A DNA stretch of 7,908 nucleotides from Oscillospiraceae bacterium (GTDB lineage Bacteria; Bacillota; Clostridia; Oscillospirales; Oscillospiraceae): NCBI GenBank assembly GCA_016296045.1, contig JAEDKB010000069.1, positions 1 to 7,908 of the forward strand, read 5' to 3'. Of the stretch, positions 1 to 5,639 are shown piece after piece; positions within the stretch are counted from its first letter, which is position 1; every line of letters begins with the position of its first letter. The position numbers were made by a program, and so were the translations under genes. A model generated the notes under the pieces. It was not told the DNA's origin. It did not search any database and saw nothing but the letters and a program-made list of their open reading frames with translations.

Positions 1-1046
1 CGTTTTTCGGCAGCGGCTTCCGCTTCACGCCGCGCACGTTCTGCACGACGCTCTTCCGGCGTGCGTCCATCGGGATTCTTCGCATTTCTCGCGGCGGCGT
101 AGCGCTCTGCCTCACTGCGCGTCATTCCACTGCGCTGTGCGTTCTGTCTGCCCGCTGCAGCGGCGGAATTGCCTGCCGCGCCGGAAGCAGCCGCAGCCGC
201 ACCGAAGCGGAAGGTAATCGACGGATTTTTGCGGAATTCTTCCATATCACGCAGCATATCTGCGGCGTTCGCATAGCGGTCATCCGCAGACGCGGTCATC
301 GCGTGCATGGTAATCTGTTCCAAGCCAAGAGGAATTCCCGCCATCAACTCGCTGGGACGGCGTGCACCACCGTTGATATGCTGGATGGCAACGGAAACAG
401 GCGTATCTCCGTCATAGGGAGTGCGTCCGGTCAGCATTTCATACATCACAACGCCGAGAGAATAGATATCCGAACGGTTATCCACGCGAGCGCCCTTTGC
501 CTGTTCCGGAGAGATGTAATGTACGGAGCCAAGCGCCTCTCTGGTCAGCGTATGCTGCGCGGCGCCGACTCTGGCGATGCCGAAGTCCGCAACCTTAATG
601 CTGCCGTCCTTGAGGATCAGAATATTGTGCGGCTTGATGTCACGATGTACAATGCCGCGGCTATGTGCATGCTCCAGCGCCTTAGCAATCTGAATGGAGA
701 AATGCAGCGTTTCGCGCCAGTTCAGGTTGATCTTCTTTTCCAGGTATTGCTTCAGAGAAATACCTTCGATCAATTCCATGACAATATAATCCGCATCACC
801 GCTTCTGGATACGTCGTAAACGCTGACAATGTTCGGATGCGACAGCATGGCAACTGCCTGCGACTCTGCATGGAATCTGCGGCGGAACTCCTGATTCCTC
901 GAAAGGTCATCCTTTAAAATCTTTACGGCAACCAAACGGTTGAGGCGGTGATCCAACGCCTTATAAACCACAGCCATGCCGCCCGTACCGATGACTTCCA
1001 GTATTTCATAGCGGTTATCCAATAATCTGCCTATATAGTTTTCCAT
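1..1046 (-). CDS. prkC: PASTA-type Ser/Thr protein kinase (PrkC/PknB/StkP), C-terminal part outside window
   Basis: This is a eukaryotic-like membrane Ser/Thr kinase; in Gram-positives it senses muropeptides or lipid II through extracellular PASTA repeats and phosphorylates cell-wall, division and translation proteins. The first 348 codons are visible and the frame is open at the left edge. The kinase domain spans about 13-270. The glycine-rich loop is GTGGMAVV at 20-27, the ATP-binding Lys42 lies in VAVK, and the helix-C Glu is Glu61. The catalytic loop HRDIKPHN is at 134-141 with Asp136. DFG is at 154-156. The activation loop holds Thr166 and Thr168 as likely autophosphorylation sites, before SPEQ at 179-182. 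After the kinase comes an Ala/Gly-rich linker (about 282-299), then a highly charged Arg/Glu/Ala segment (about 309-348), the juxtamembrane region. The transmembrane helix and PASTA repeats would lie beyond the window and are inferred from the family and from the adjacent prpC. Confidence 0.94.
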   Translation of the reverse strand, partial: MENYIGRLLDNRYEILEVIGTGGMAVVYKALDHRLNRLVAVKILKDDLSRNQEFRRRFHAESQAVAMLSHPNIVSVYDVSRSGDADYIVMELIEGISLKQYLEKKINLNWRETLHFSIQIAKALEHAHSRGIVHRDIKPHNILILKDGSIKVADFGIARVGAAQHTLTREALGSVHYISPEQAKGARVDNRSDIYSLGVVMYEMLTGRTPYDGDTPVSVAIQHINGGARRPSELMAGIPLGLEQITMHAMTASADDRYANAADMLRDMEEFRKNPSITFRFGAAAAASGAAGNSAAAAGRQNAQRSGMTRSEAERYAAARNAKNPDGRTPEERRAERARREAEAAAEK

Positions 1047-1051
1047 GGCAA

Positions 1052-1056
1052 CTCCT
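1052..1056 (-). promoter_or_regulatory. Ribosome binding site of prkC
   Basis: On the minus strand AGGAG at 1056-1052 is followed by a 5-nt spacer and the ATG at 1046. Unlike the other Shine-Dalgarno sites in this block, it is not inside an upstream gene. Confidence 0.8.
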
Positions 1057-1058
1057 AT

Positions 1059-1070
1059 CCGCATCTGCGG
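1059..1070 (-). repeat. Inverted repeat 3 just before the prkC ribosome binding site
   Basis: CCGC and GCGG flank a 4-nt AGAT loop; A-T closure inside is possible on paper. It starts at the base next to inverted repeat 2 and ends 2 nt before the AGGAG of prkC. Confidence 0.55.
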
Positions 1071-1092
1071 CCCGTTCCGATCGGCGAACGGG
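1071..1092 (-). repeat. Inverted repeat 2 in the prpC-prkC gap
   Basis: The 7-bp arms CCCGTTC and GAACGGG are separated by 8 nt and are rich in G-C pairs. Three further pairs (CGG with CCG) could form outside a 2-nt bulge, but these would use bases of inverted repeat 3, making the two forms mutually exclusive. Confidence 0.65.
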
Positions 1093-1121
1093 TGCCGAAA
1101 TGTTTCTTTTTATAAAACACA

Positions 1122-1144
1122 ATGCCGAAAAATCATTACGGCAT
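1122..1144 (-). repeat. Inverted repeat 1 in the prpC-prkC gap
   Basis: The 6-bp arms ATGCCG and CGGCAT are separated by 11 nt. After one mismatch, two more A-T pairs can extend the stem inward. A T-rich segment with G interruptions follows on the minus strand. It begins 2 nt after the prpC stop codon. Confidence 0.6.
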
Positions 1145-1146
1145 GG

Positions 1147-1881
1147 TCATGCAAGCGAAATCAGCACAACCGTCACATTGTCGGGCGCACCGCGCTCCTT
1201 GGCAATTTCCAGCAGGCGCTGGCAGCAATCATCTTTCCGTGCGCCGTGTACCACCTCGAAAAGGATCTCCTGATCTGCCATTTCATTGGAAAGCCCGTCC
1301 GAGCAAAGTACAATGCTGGCATTTTTTTCCGTTTCAATATGGAACACATCCGAAGTAACCTGTGTGGCAGTTCCGATGGCCCGTGTGATCAGGTTTTTGC
1401 TGGGGTGGGTTTTCGCCTGCTCCGGCGTCAGCTCGCCGCGCTGCACCATCATTTCTACAACAGAATGGTCGGTGGTAATGCAGCGAATACCGTCTGAGTC
1501 CACCAGATAGGCACGGCTGTCGCCGACATTCAGCACAAGCTTCCCTTTGGGATAGAGCAGGCAGGCTACCAGCGTGGTACCCATGCCGTTAAACTCTTCA
1601 CTTAATTGCGAATGCTCAAACACGGAGATATTTGCCAGCGCGGCAGCCGAGCGTATCACCCGTTCTGCCTCCTGCGGCGTCATTTCCGGAGAAAAGGAAC
1701 GCTTCACCTCTTCTGAAAATACCTCACAGGCAAGGCGGCTGGCAACGCTGCCGGATCGTGCGCCGCCCATACCGTCACAGACAACAGTCAGCAGCGCCGT
1801 CTCGCCAAGCGGCTCAATTCGAAAAGCGTCCTGATTTTCGTTTCGGATGTTTCCGGGATCTGTCAGTCCCCAGGCTTCCAT
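1147..1881 (-). CDS. prpC: PP2C-family Ser/Thr protein phosphatase, partner of PrkC (PrpC/Stp)
   Basis: This is a soluble metal-dependent protein phosphatase of the PPM/PP2C family. It reverses phosphorylation by the neighbouring membrane kinase, acting on the kinase itself and its targets. The 244-residue protein has the signature motifs in order: NENQDAF at 14-20 with Asp18, CDGMGG at 35-40 with metal ligand Asp36, GMGTT at 99-103, GDSRAY at 120-125, CSDGLSN at 193-199 with Asp195, and GAPDNVTVV at 231-239 with Asp234. It consists of the bare catalytic domain with no membrane segment, as is usual for this group. The frame is open upstream to 2019, but those 46 extra residues lie inside rlmN in another frame and do not resemble the family. 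The ATG at 1881 has a good AGGAG. It starts 4 nt after rlmN and is followed by a 100-nt gap before prkC. The symbol stp is also used for this gene. Confidence 0.95.
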   Translation of the reverse strand: MEAWGLTDPGNIRNENQDAFRIEPLGETALLTVVCDGMGGARSGSVASRLACEVFSEEVKRSFSPEMTPQEAERVIRSAAALANISVFEHSQLSEEFNGMGTTLVACLLYPKGKLVLNVGDSRAYLVDSDGIRCITTDHSVVEMMVQRGELTPEQAKTHPSKNLITRAIGTATQVTSDVFHIETEKNASIVLCSDGLSNEMADQEILFEVVHGARKDDCCQRLLEIAKERGAPDNVTVVLISLA

Positions 1882-1895
1882 GAACTCACTCCTTT
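1882..1895 (-). promoter_or_regulatory. Ribosome binding site of prpC overlapping the end of rlmN
   Basis: On the minus strand AAAGGAG at 1895-1889 lies directly before the rlmN stop TGA (1888-1886), and the prpC ATG follows at 1881. AGGAG to ATG is 7 nt. The site encodes the last Lys-Glu of RlmN. It decides the ATG at 1881 over the open frame upstream. Confidence 0.82.
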
Positions 1896-2929
1896 CGCGT
1901 GAAGTGTTCACGCTCAAACTTCCTGCGAAGCTGTCCGCAAGAAGCATTGATATCACTTCCGAGCGTTCTGCGCACCGTAGCCGGAATACCGTGCGCCTCC
2001 AACGTCTGCTGGAACGCACGCACCGTCTCCGGATAGCTGGGCTTCAACGGACTTTCCGCCACCTCATTGAGCGGAATCAGATTGACGTGCGCCGCAATCC
2101 CCTTGAGACGGCGTATGAGAATTTTTGCCATCTCCGGCGTGTCGTTCACGCCGCGGATCATTGCGTATTCAAAGGAAATTCTTCTTCCTGTTTTTTCAAA
2201 GTAATGCTTGCACGAATCGAGCAACTGCGCTACGGGATAGCGGCGGTTGATCGGCATGATCTTCGAGCGGATCTCATCCGTCGGCGCGTGGAGAGAGACC
2301 GATAAGGTAAGCTGTAAATTTTTCTCTGCCAGTGCGTCGATCTTATCGACCAATCCACAGGTCGATAGGCTGATATGGCGCATTCCGATGTTCATTCCCT
2401 CCGGAGAATTGACCAGCTCCAAAAAGCGCAGCACCGTATCAAAGTTATCCAGCGGCTCACCAATGCCCATCAGCACGATATTGGAGATCGGGAGACCGGA
2501 ATCGAGCTGGGTAAACAGCACCTGATCGAGCATTTCGGAGGGCTTTAGCCGCCGCACCAGACCGCCAAGCGTTGAAGCGCAGAAGGCGCATCCCATCGGG
2601 CATCCGACCTCGGAGGAAATGCACACGGTATTTCCGTGATGGTAGCGCATCAATACGCTCTCTACGCAATTTCCGTCCGTCAGACGCCAGAGATATTTGA
2701 TGGTTCCGTCCTTCGCCGATTCCAGACGGCGGGCAACGGTCGGATAGATCAGTTCATATTCGTTTTTCAGTTTTTCGCGCAACGCTTTGGACAAATCTGT
2801 CATCTCGTCAAAGCTTGTCGCGCCCCGATGCAGCCAGCTAAAAACCTGCTTTGCACGGAATTTCGGTTCACCGAGCGCAGTCAGTTCGTCCGCCAGCTCC
2901 GCAAGCGTCTTGGATTTGATGTCCTTCAA
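1886..2929 (-). CDS. rlmN: Dual-specificity 23S rRNA/tRNA adenine-C2 methyltransferase RlmN
   Basis: RlmN is a radical-SAM enzyme that methylates C2 of A2503 in 23S rRNA and of A37 in some tRNAs (E. coli numbering), tuning peptidyl-transferase function and fidelity. The 347-residue protein has the usual length. The N-terminal accessory domain (about 1-90) includes KFRAKQVFSWLH. The radical-SAM cluster motif CxxxCxxC is Cys110, Cys114, Cys117. Cys103, seven residues before, matches the conserved cysteine at 118 in the E. coli enzyme. The SAM-binding GIGEP is at 155-159, and the methyl-carrying C-terminal cysteine is Cys331 in SCGQLR. Both mechanism cysteines and all cluster ligands are present. 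Cfr resistance methyltransferases share the fold, but position in this operon and the whole sequence favour RlmN. The start is TTG, overlapping the rsmB TGA as TTGA. The start is supported by an ideal AGGAGG and by the family-like beginning KDIKSKTLAEL. Confidence 0.96.
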   Translation of the reverse strand: MKDIKSKTLAELADELTALGEPKFRAKQVFSWLHRGATSFDEMTDLSKALREKLKNEYELIYPTVARRLESAKDGTIKYLWRLTDGNCVESVLMRYHHGNTVCISSEVGCPMGCAFCASTLGGLVRRLKPSEMLDQVLFTQLDSGLPISNIVLMGIGEPLDNFDTVLRFLELVNSPEGMNIGMRHISLSTCGLVDKIDALAEKNLQLTLSVSLHAPTDEIRSKIMPINRRYPVAQLLDSCKHYFEKTGRRISFEYAMIRGVNDTPEMAKILIRRLKGIAAHVNLIPLNEVAESPLKPSYPETVRAFQQTLEAHGIPATVRRTLGSDINASCGQLRRKFEREHFTRKE

Positions 2930-4215
2930 GATTTCCTCCTGAATTTACTGATAAAAAAGCCGTCCGTTCCGTGATCGCACGGAAGCAGCGTTGTCATGGC
3001 TGCATCTTCTATGCCGGAATTTTGAGGAAAATGCATCATCTGTGCCTCAAATTCGGGATGTGTAGACAGAAAATGCTCCGCAACAGCCTCATTCTCTCTT
3101 TGAAGGATGGTGCATGTGCTGTAAATCAGTACGCCGCCGGGTTTTACATAGTCGGCCTGCTGCGATAAGATCGCGCTTTGCAGCGCAGGCAGCCGCTGCG
3201 TCTGCGCCAATTCTTTATAGCGGATTTCCGGCTTTTTTCGAATCACACCGAAACCGGAACACGGCACATCTGCCAGCACGGCATCCATGCTGTTTTTCCA
3301 CTCCTCTGTCGGACGTGAAGCATCGCACAAGCGAGTCGATAAAATAGAGATCCCCAGTCGATTCGCTCCGTTTTCAATCAGCTTCAATTTATGCGGATGA
3401 ATATCGCAGGAGAACAATTCTCCCCGATTTTCCATAGCGATTGCAGCGGCAAAGCTCTTTCCGCCGGGGGCGCTGCAGCAGTCCAGCACGCGCATGCCCG
3501 GCTTTAGTTGTGCCGAAAGCACCGCCAGTTTTGCCGCCGCGTCCTGAACGTAAAACCATCCGTTCCGATACGCTTCCAAATGCTCTAAATTGCCTGTCGC
3601 GCTGACATTTAAGCAGTCGGGAAGCCACGGATGCACTTGCACTGCAACACCGTTTTCCTCCAGCGCCGCAATCACCTGCTGTAAATCAGAACGCAGGGTA
3701 TTGATTTGCAGCACCGTTTTCGGCGCTTCATTGTGGCTTGCCAGCAGCCGCGCCGTCTTTTCTTCGCCATACTGCTGAAGAAGCAGCTCCGTTAATTCCT
3801 GCGGATGGCTGAAGCGCGTTGCAAGGTCCTCGGGCATCGGCAAGTCCTGCGCCCGCAAAATCGAACGCAGAACAGCATTGACCAATCGTGCCGCCGATAA
3901 ATTTGCAAGCCTTTTGGTCTGCTCCACTGCCTCATTGACGGCAGCGGAGGCGGGAATTTTATCCATAAAGCGAAGCTGATACACCGCAAGACGCAGGATA
4001 TCCTGTACAATCGGCTGCAGCTTTCCCTTTGCAAAGCCGTTAATCCAGTAGTCGAGCAGCATACGGTTTTGCAGTACGCCGTAGCACAGACGGCTTGCAA
4101 GAGCGGCATCTCTGCGATCCATGCCGCTCAGAAGCTCTTTCAGCACGCCGTCAGACCACGCACCGCTTTTCCTACAGGCAACCAGCGCCTTCAGAGCGGC
4201 ATCTCTCGCTGTCAT
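2926..4215 (-). CDS. rsmB: 16S rRNA (cytosine-967-C5)-methyltransferase RsmB
   Basis: RsmB (Sun/Fmu) uses S-adenosylmethionine to methylate C967 (E. coli numbering) of 16S rRNA. From the ATG at 4215 the protein has 429 residues, a normal length. Residues 1 to about 130 form a NusB-like RNA-binding helical domain (RDAALASRLCYGVLQNR, PASAAVNEAV). The Rossmann methyltransferase domain follows. It contains the SAM motif LDCCSAPGGKS at 244-254, DVPCSG at 316-321 with Cys319, and YSTCTI with the second conserved cysteine at 368. In this family one cysteine attacks C6 of the base and the other helps release the product. The frame stays open upstream to 4314, but those residues overlap fmt and look unlike the family. 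ATGs at 4221 (MGMTARD) and 4215 (MTARD) are both possible; I chose 4215 because MTARDAALKAL fits the family start. Neither has a good Shine-Dalgarno, so coupling to fmt termination is likely. Many Clostridia carry a zinc-peptidase gene between fmt and rsmB; none is present here. Confidence 0.95.
   Translation of the reverse strand: MTARDAALKALVACRKSGAWSDGVLKELLSGMDRRDAALASRLCYGVLQNRMLLDYWINGFAKGKLQPIVQDILRLAVYQLRFMDKIPASAAVNEAVEQTKRLANLSAARLVNAVLRSILRAQDLPMPEDLATRFSHPQELTELLLQQYGEEKTARLLASHNEAPKTVLQINTLRSDLQQVIAALEENGVAVQVHPWLPDCLNVSATGNLEHLEAYRNGWFYVQDAAAKLAVLSAQLKPGMRVLDCCSAPGGKSFAAAIAMENRGELFSCDIHPHKLKLIENGANRLGISILSTRLCDASRPTEEWKNSMDAVLADVPCSGFGVIRKKPEIRYKELAQTQRLPALQSAILSQQADYVKPGGVLIYSTCTILQRENEAVAEHFLSTHPEFEAQMMHFPQNSGIEDAAMTTLLPCDHGTDGFFISKFRRKS
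2930..2940 (-). promoter_or_regulatory. Strong ribosome binding site of rlmN inside the end of rsmB
   Basis: On the minus strand AGGAGG at 2940-2935 and a 5-nt spacer lead to the TTG at 2929. The site decides the rlmN start, since no ATG or GTG lies near it in that frame. The same bases encode the Arg-Arg-Lys-Ser tail of RsmB. Confidence 0.85.
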
Positions 4216-4222
4216 TCCCATC

Positions 4223-5140
4223 TCAGAATTTGATCGGATGACCGCGGAAATAATCCGGAGCAGACATGCGCTTACCGCCGTCTGCCTGCAAAACGGTAAT
4301 GACCAATACGTCACCGCCGCCGACCGCGATCTGAAGTCCCTGTTTTGTCAAAGCCAGAAGCGTACCCGGCGCTTTGTCGGTTTTTTGATCGGTCGGACGA
4401 ACGGCATAGATCTTAAACCGTTTTCCGTCCAATTCCGTTGTCGCAACCGGCCACGGATCCAGTCCGCGCACATGGTCAATGATTTGTTTTGCACTCAGCG
4501 ACCAGTCGATCGGGCAAAGCTCCTTTGTCAGCATGGGCGCATAGGTTGCTTTCTCATGCTCCTGCGGCGTACGAACCGCAGTGCCGGCTTCGATTGACCG
4601 AAGTGTATCGCACAAAAGACCTCCGCCGATCTGCGCCAGACGGTCAAGAAGACTCTGCGCGTTCTCAAAACGCTCAATCGGCGTTTTCCGTATTTCAATG
4701 ATATCTCCGGCATCCATTTCAGCCGCCATAAACATGGCGGTAACGCCGGTTTCTTCCAGTCCGTTCAGGATTGCCCACTGCACCGGACCGGAGCCGCGAA
4801 GCTGCGGCAAAATGCTCGCATGAATATTCACACAGCCAAGCCGCGGAATATCCAGCACCCGCTGCGGAAGAATCTTGCCGTAAGCGACCACCGCGATCAC
4901 ATCCGGTTTCAGCGCGCGCAATTCCTCTATCACGGCATCATCTTTAAAGCTCGTCGGCTGATATACCGGCAGATTCGCCTCCACAGCAACCTTTTTGACA
5001 TCGGACATTTCCAGCTTCATGCCGCGGTTTTTCGGCTTATCGGGCTTGGTAAAAACGCCGACAATTTCAAATTCTTCTGCAATCAGTCTTTTTAAACAGG
5101 TTGCCGCAATATCCGGCGTACCCATAAATACGACTCTCAT
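4223..5140 (-). CDS. fmt: Methionyl-tRNA formyltransferase (Fmt)
   Basis: Fmt transfers a formyl group from 10-formyltetrahydrofolate to the amino group of Met-tRNA for the initiator, providing the start residue for translation. The 305 residues match the usual length of about 310. The N-terminal formyltransferase domain starts MRVVFMGTPDIA. The tRNA-contacting loop region (KPDKPKNRGMKL, about 32-43) follows. The catalytic triad is visible as Asn105 and His107 in VNIHAS, and Asp143 in MDAGD. The C-terminal domain carries IDWSLSA and RGLDPWP (about 211-232). The stretch after the catalytic His reads SILPQLRGSGPVQ where most Fmt proteins have SLLPRxRGAAPIQ, a conservative but noticeable variation next to the active site. 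The start is fixed by a strong AGGAGG and the 4-nt overlap with def. The gene ends 1 or 7 nt before rsmB, depending on the rsmB start chosen. Confidence 0.97.
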   Translation of the reverse strand: MRVVFMGTPDIAATCLKRLIAEEFEIVGVFTKPDKPKNRGMKLEMSDVKKVAVEANLPVYQPTSFKDDAVIEELRALKPDVIAVVAYGKILPQRVLDIPRLGCVNIHASILPQLRGSGPVQWAILNGLEETGVTAMFMAAEMDAGDIIEIRKTPIERFENAQSLLDRLAQIGGGLLCDTLRSIEAGTAVRTPQEHEKATYAPMLTKELCPIDWSLSAKQIIDHVRGLDPWPVATTELDGKRFKIYAVRPTDQKTDKAPGTLLALTKQGLQIAVGGGDVLVITVLQADGGKRMSAPDYFRGHPIKF

Positions 5141-5628
5141 TCTTCCTCCTGATCTGTCATCAATGCTTCCATTTCCTCGTCCGAAAGCTTATGATAGGCG
5201 ATTTCCGTATAGATATGGCCATCCAAATGATCGTTTTCGTGGCAGATGCAGCGTGCGATCAGCTCCTCGCCCTCCAACTCGAACCAGTTGCCGTCACGAT
5301 CCTGCGCCCGTACCTTGGCATAGTTCGGACGTTTGACGAGCCAATATTCGCCGGGGACGCTCAAGCAGCCTTCCATGCCGTCCTGCTCGCCGCCGGTTTC
5401 AAGGATTTCCGGATTGATGAGTTCAACGATTTCGTCTCCGATATCCATGATAAAAATGCGGCGCATAATACCGATCTGCGGAGCGGCAAGTCCGACACCG
5501 TTGGCATCCGTCAGAGTTTCCGCCATATCGTCAAGAAGCAGGTGCAGCTTTTCATCGAATCTGGTAACAGGGTGGCAGACCTTATGCAGCGCAGGCTCGT
5601 CCGCCGTTAGAATTCTTCTCAGTGCCAT
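5137..5628 (-). CDS. def: Peptide deformylase (Def)
   Basis: Peptide deformylase removes the formyl group from the N-terminal methionine of nascent proteins, acting at the ribosome exit. The 163-residue protein has all three family motifs. Motif 1 is GVGLAAPQIG at 44-53. Motif 2 is EGCLSVPG at 86-93, with metal ligand Cys88. Motif 3 is CHENDHLDG at 129-137, with metal ligands His130 and His134 and catalytic Glu131. The HExxH box reads HENDH instead of the common HEIDH or HETDH; the catalytic positions are unchanged. The ATG at 5628 fits the family N-terminus and has a good AGGAG at a 6-nt spacing. The gene sits 9 nt after priA and overlaps fmt by 4 nt (ATGA). Its C-terminus ends in QEEE, encoded by the bases that form the fmt Shine-Dalgarno. 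Pairing with fmt places the two enzymes of the formyl-methionine cycle under one transcript. Confidence 0.97.
   Translation of the reverse strand: MALRRILTADEPALHKVCHPVTRFDEKLHLLLDDMAETLTDANGVGLAAPQIGIMRRIFIMDIGDEIVELINPEILETGGEQDGMEGCLSVPGEYWLVKRPNYAKVRAQDRDGNWFELEGEELIARCICHENDHLDGHIYTEIAYHKLSDEEMEALMTDQEEE
5141..5150 (-). promoter_or_regulatory. Ribosome binding site of fmt inside the end of def
   Basis: On the minus strand AGGAGG at 5150-5145 is followed by AAGA and the fmt ATG at 5140. The site lies wholly within the last codons of def (Gln-Glu-Glu-Glu), and the fmt ATG overlaps the def TGA. Confidence 0.85.
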
Positions 5629-5639
5629 AAAATACTCCT
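5629..5639 (-). promoter_or_regulatory. Ribosome binding site of def
   Basis: On the minus strand AGGAG lies at 5639-5635 with a 6-nt spacer to the def ATG at 5628. Its first two bases are the last two of the priA stop codon TAG, so ribosomes ending priA stop right on this site. This suggests translational coupling. Confidence 0.8.

Larger units (their letters stand above)
1047..1146. other. 100-nt structured gap between prpC and prkC
   Basis: This is the only non-coding stretch longer than 9 nt in the window. Read on the minus strand it holds three perfect inverted repeats. The first is ATGCCG/CGGCAT with an 11-nt interval (1144-1122). The second is CCCGTTC/GAACGGG with an 8-nt interval (1092-1071). 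The third is CCGC/GCGG with a 4-nt loop (1070-1059), which directly abuts the second. An 8-nt direct repeat TTTCGGCA occurs at 1130-1123 and 1100-1093. A TATAAA at 1114-1109 resembles a -10 box, but I see no matching -35. The first repeat is followed by a T-rich stretch interrupted by G, so a weak terminator-like role is possible but not convincing. A role as a leader controlling kinase expression is inference. Confidence 0.6.

Noticed and set aside
1095..1140. Promoter for prkC with TATAAA as -10
   Set aside because: No acceptable -35 element lies at 16-18 nt spacing and no extended -10 TG is in place.
1105..1144. Intrinsic terminator between prpC and prkC
   Set aside because: The stem is only 6 bp with an 11-nt interval, and the following T-rich stretch is broken by G residues. 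It is too weak to call as a terminator.
1882..2019. Upstream extension of prpC to a start at 2019 (290 residues)
   Set aside because: The extra 46 residues overlap rlmN in another frame, are Arg/Ser-rich and unlike PP2C phosphatases. The ATG at 1881 has a good Shine-Dalgarno.
1886..2929. Cfr-type antibiotic resistance methyltransferase
   Set aside because: The sequence and operon position fit housekeeping RlmN, and there is no sign of a mobile context.
4216..4314. Upstream extension of rsmB to a start at 4314 (462 residues)
   Set aside because: The added residues overlap the end of fmt, do not resemble the NusB-like domain, and make the protein longer than usual. The ATGs at 4221 and 4215 fit the family.
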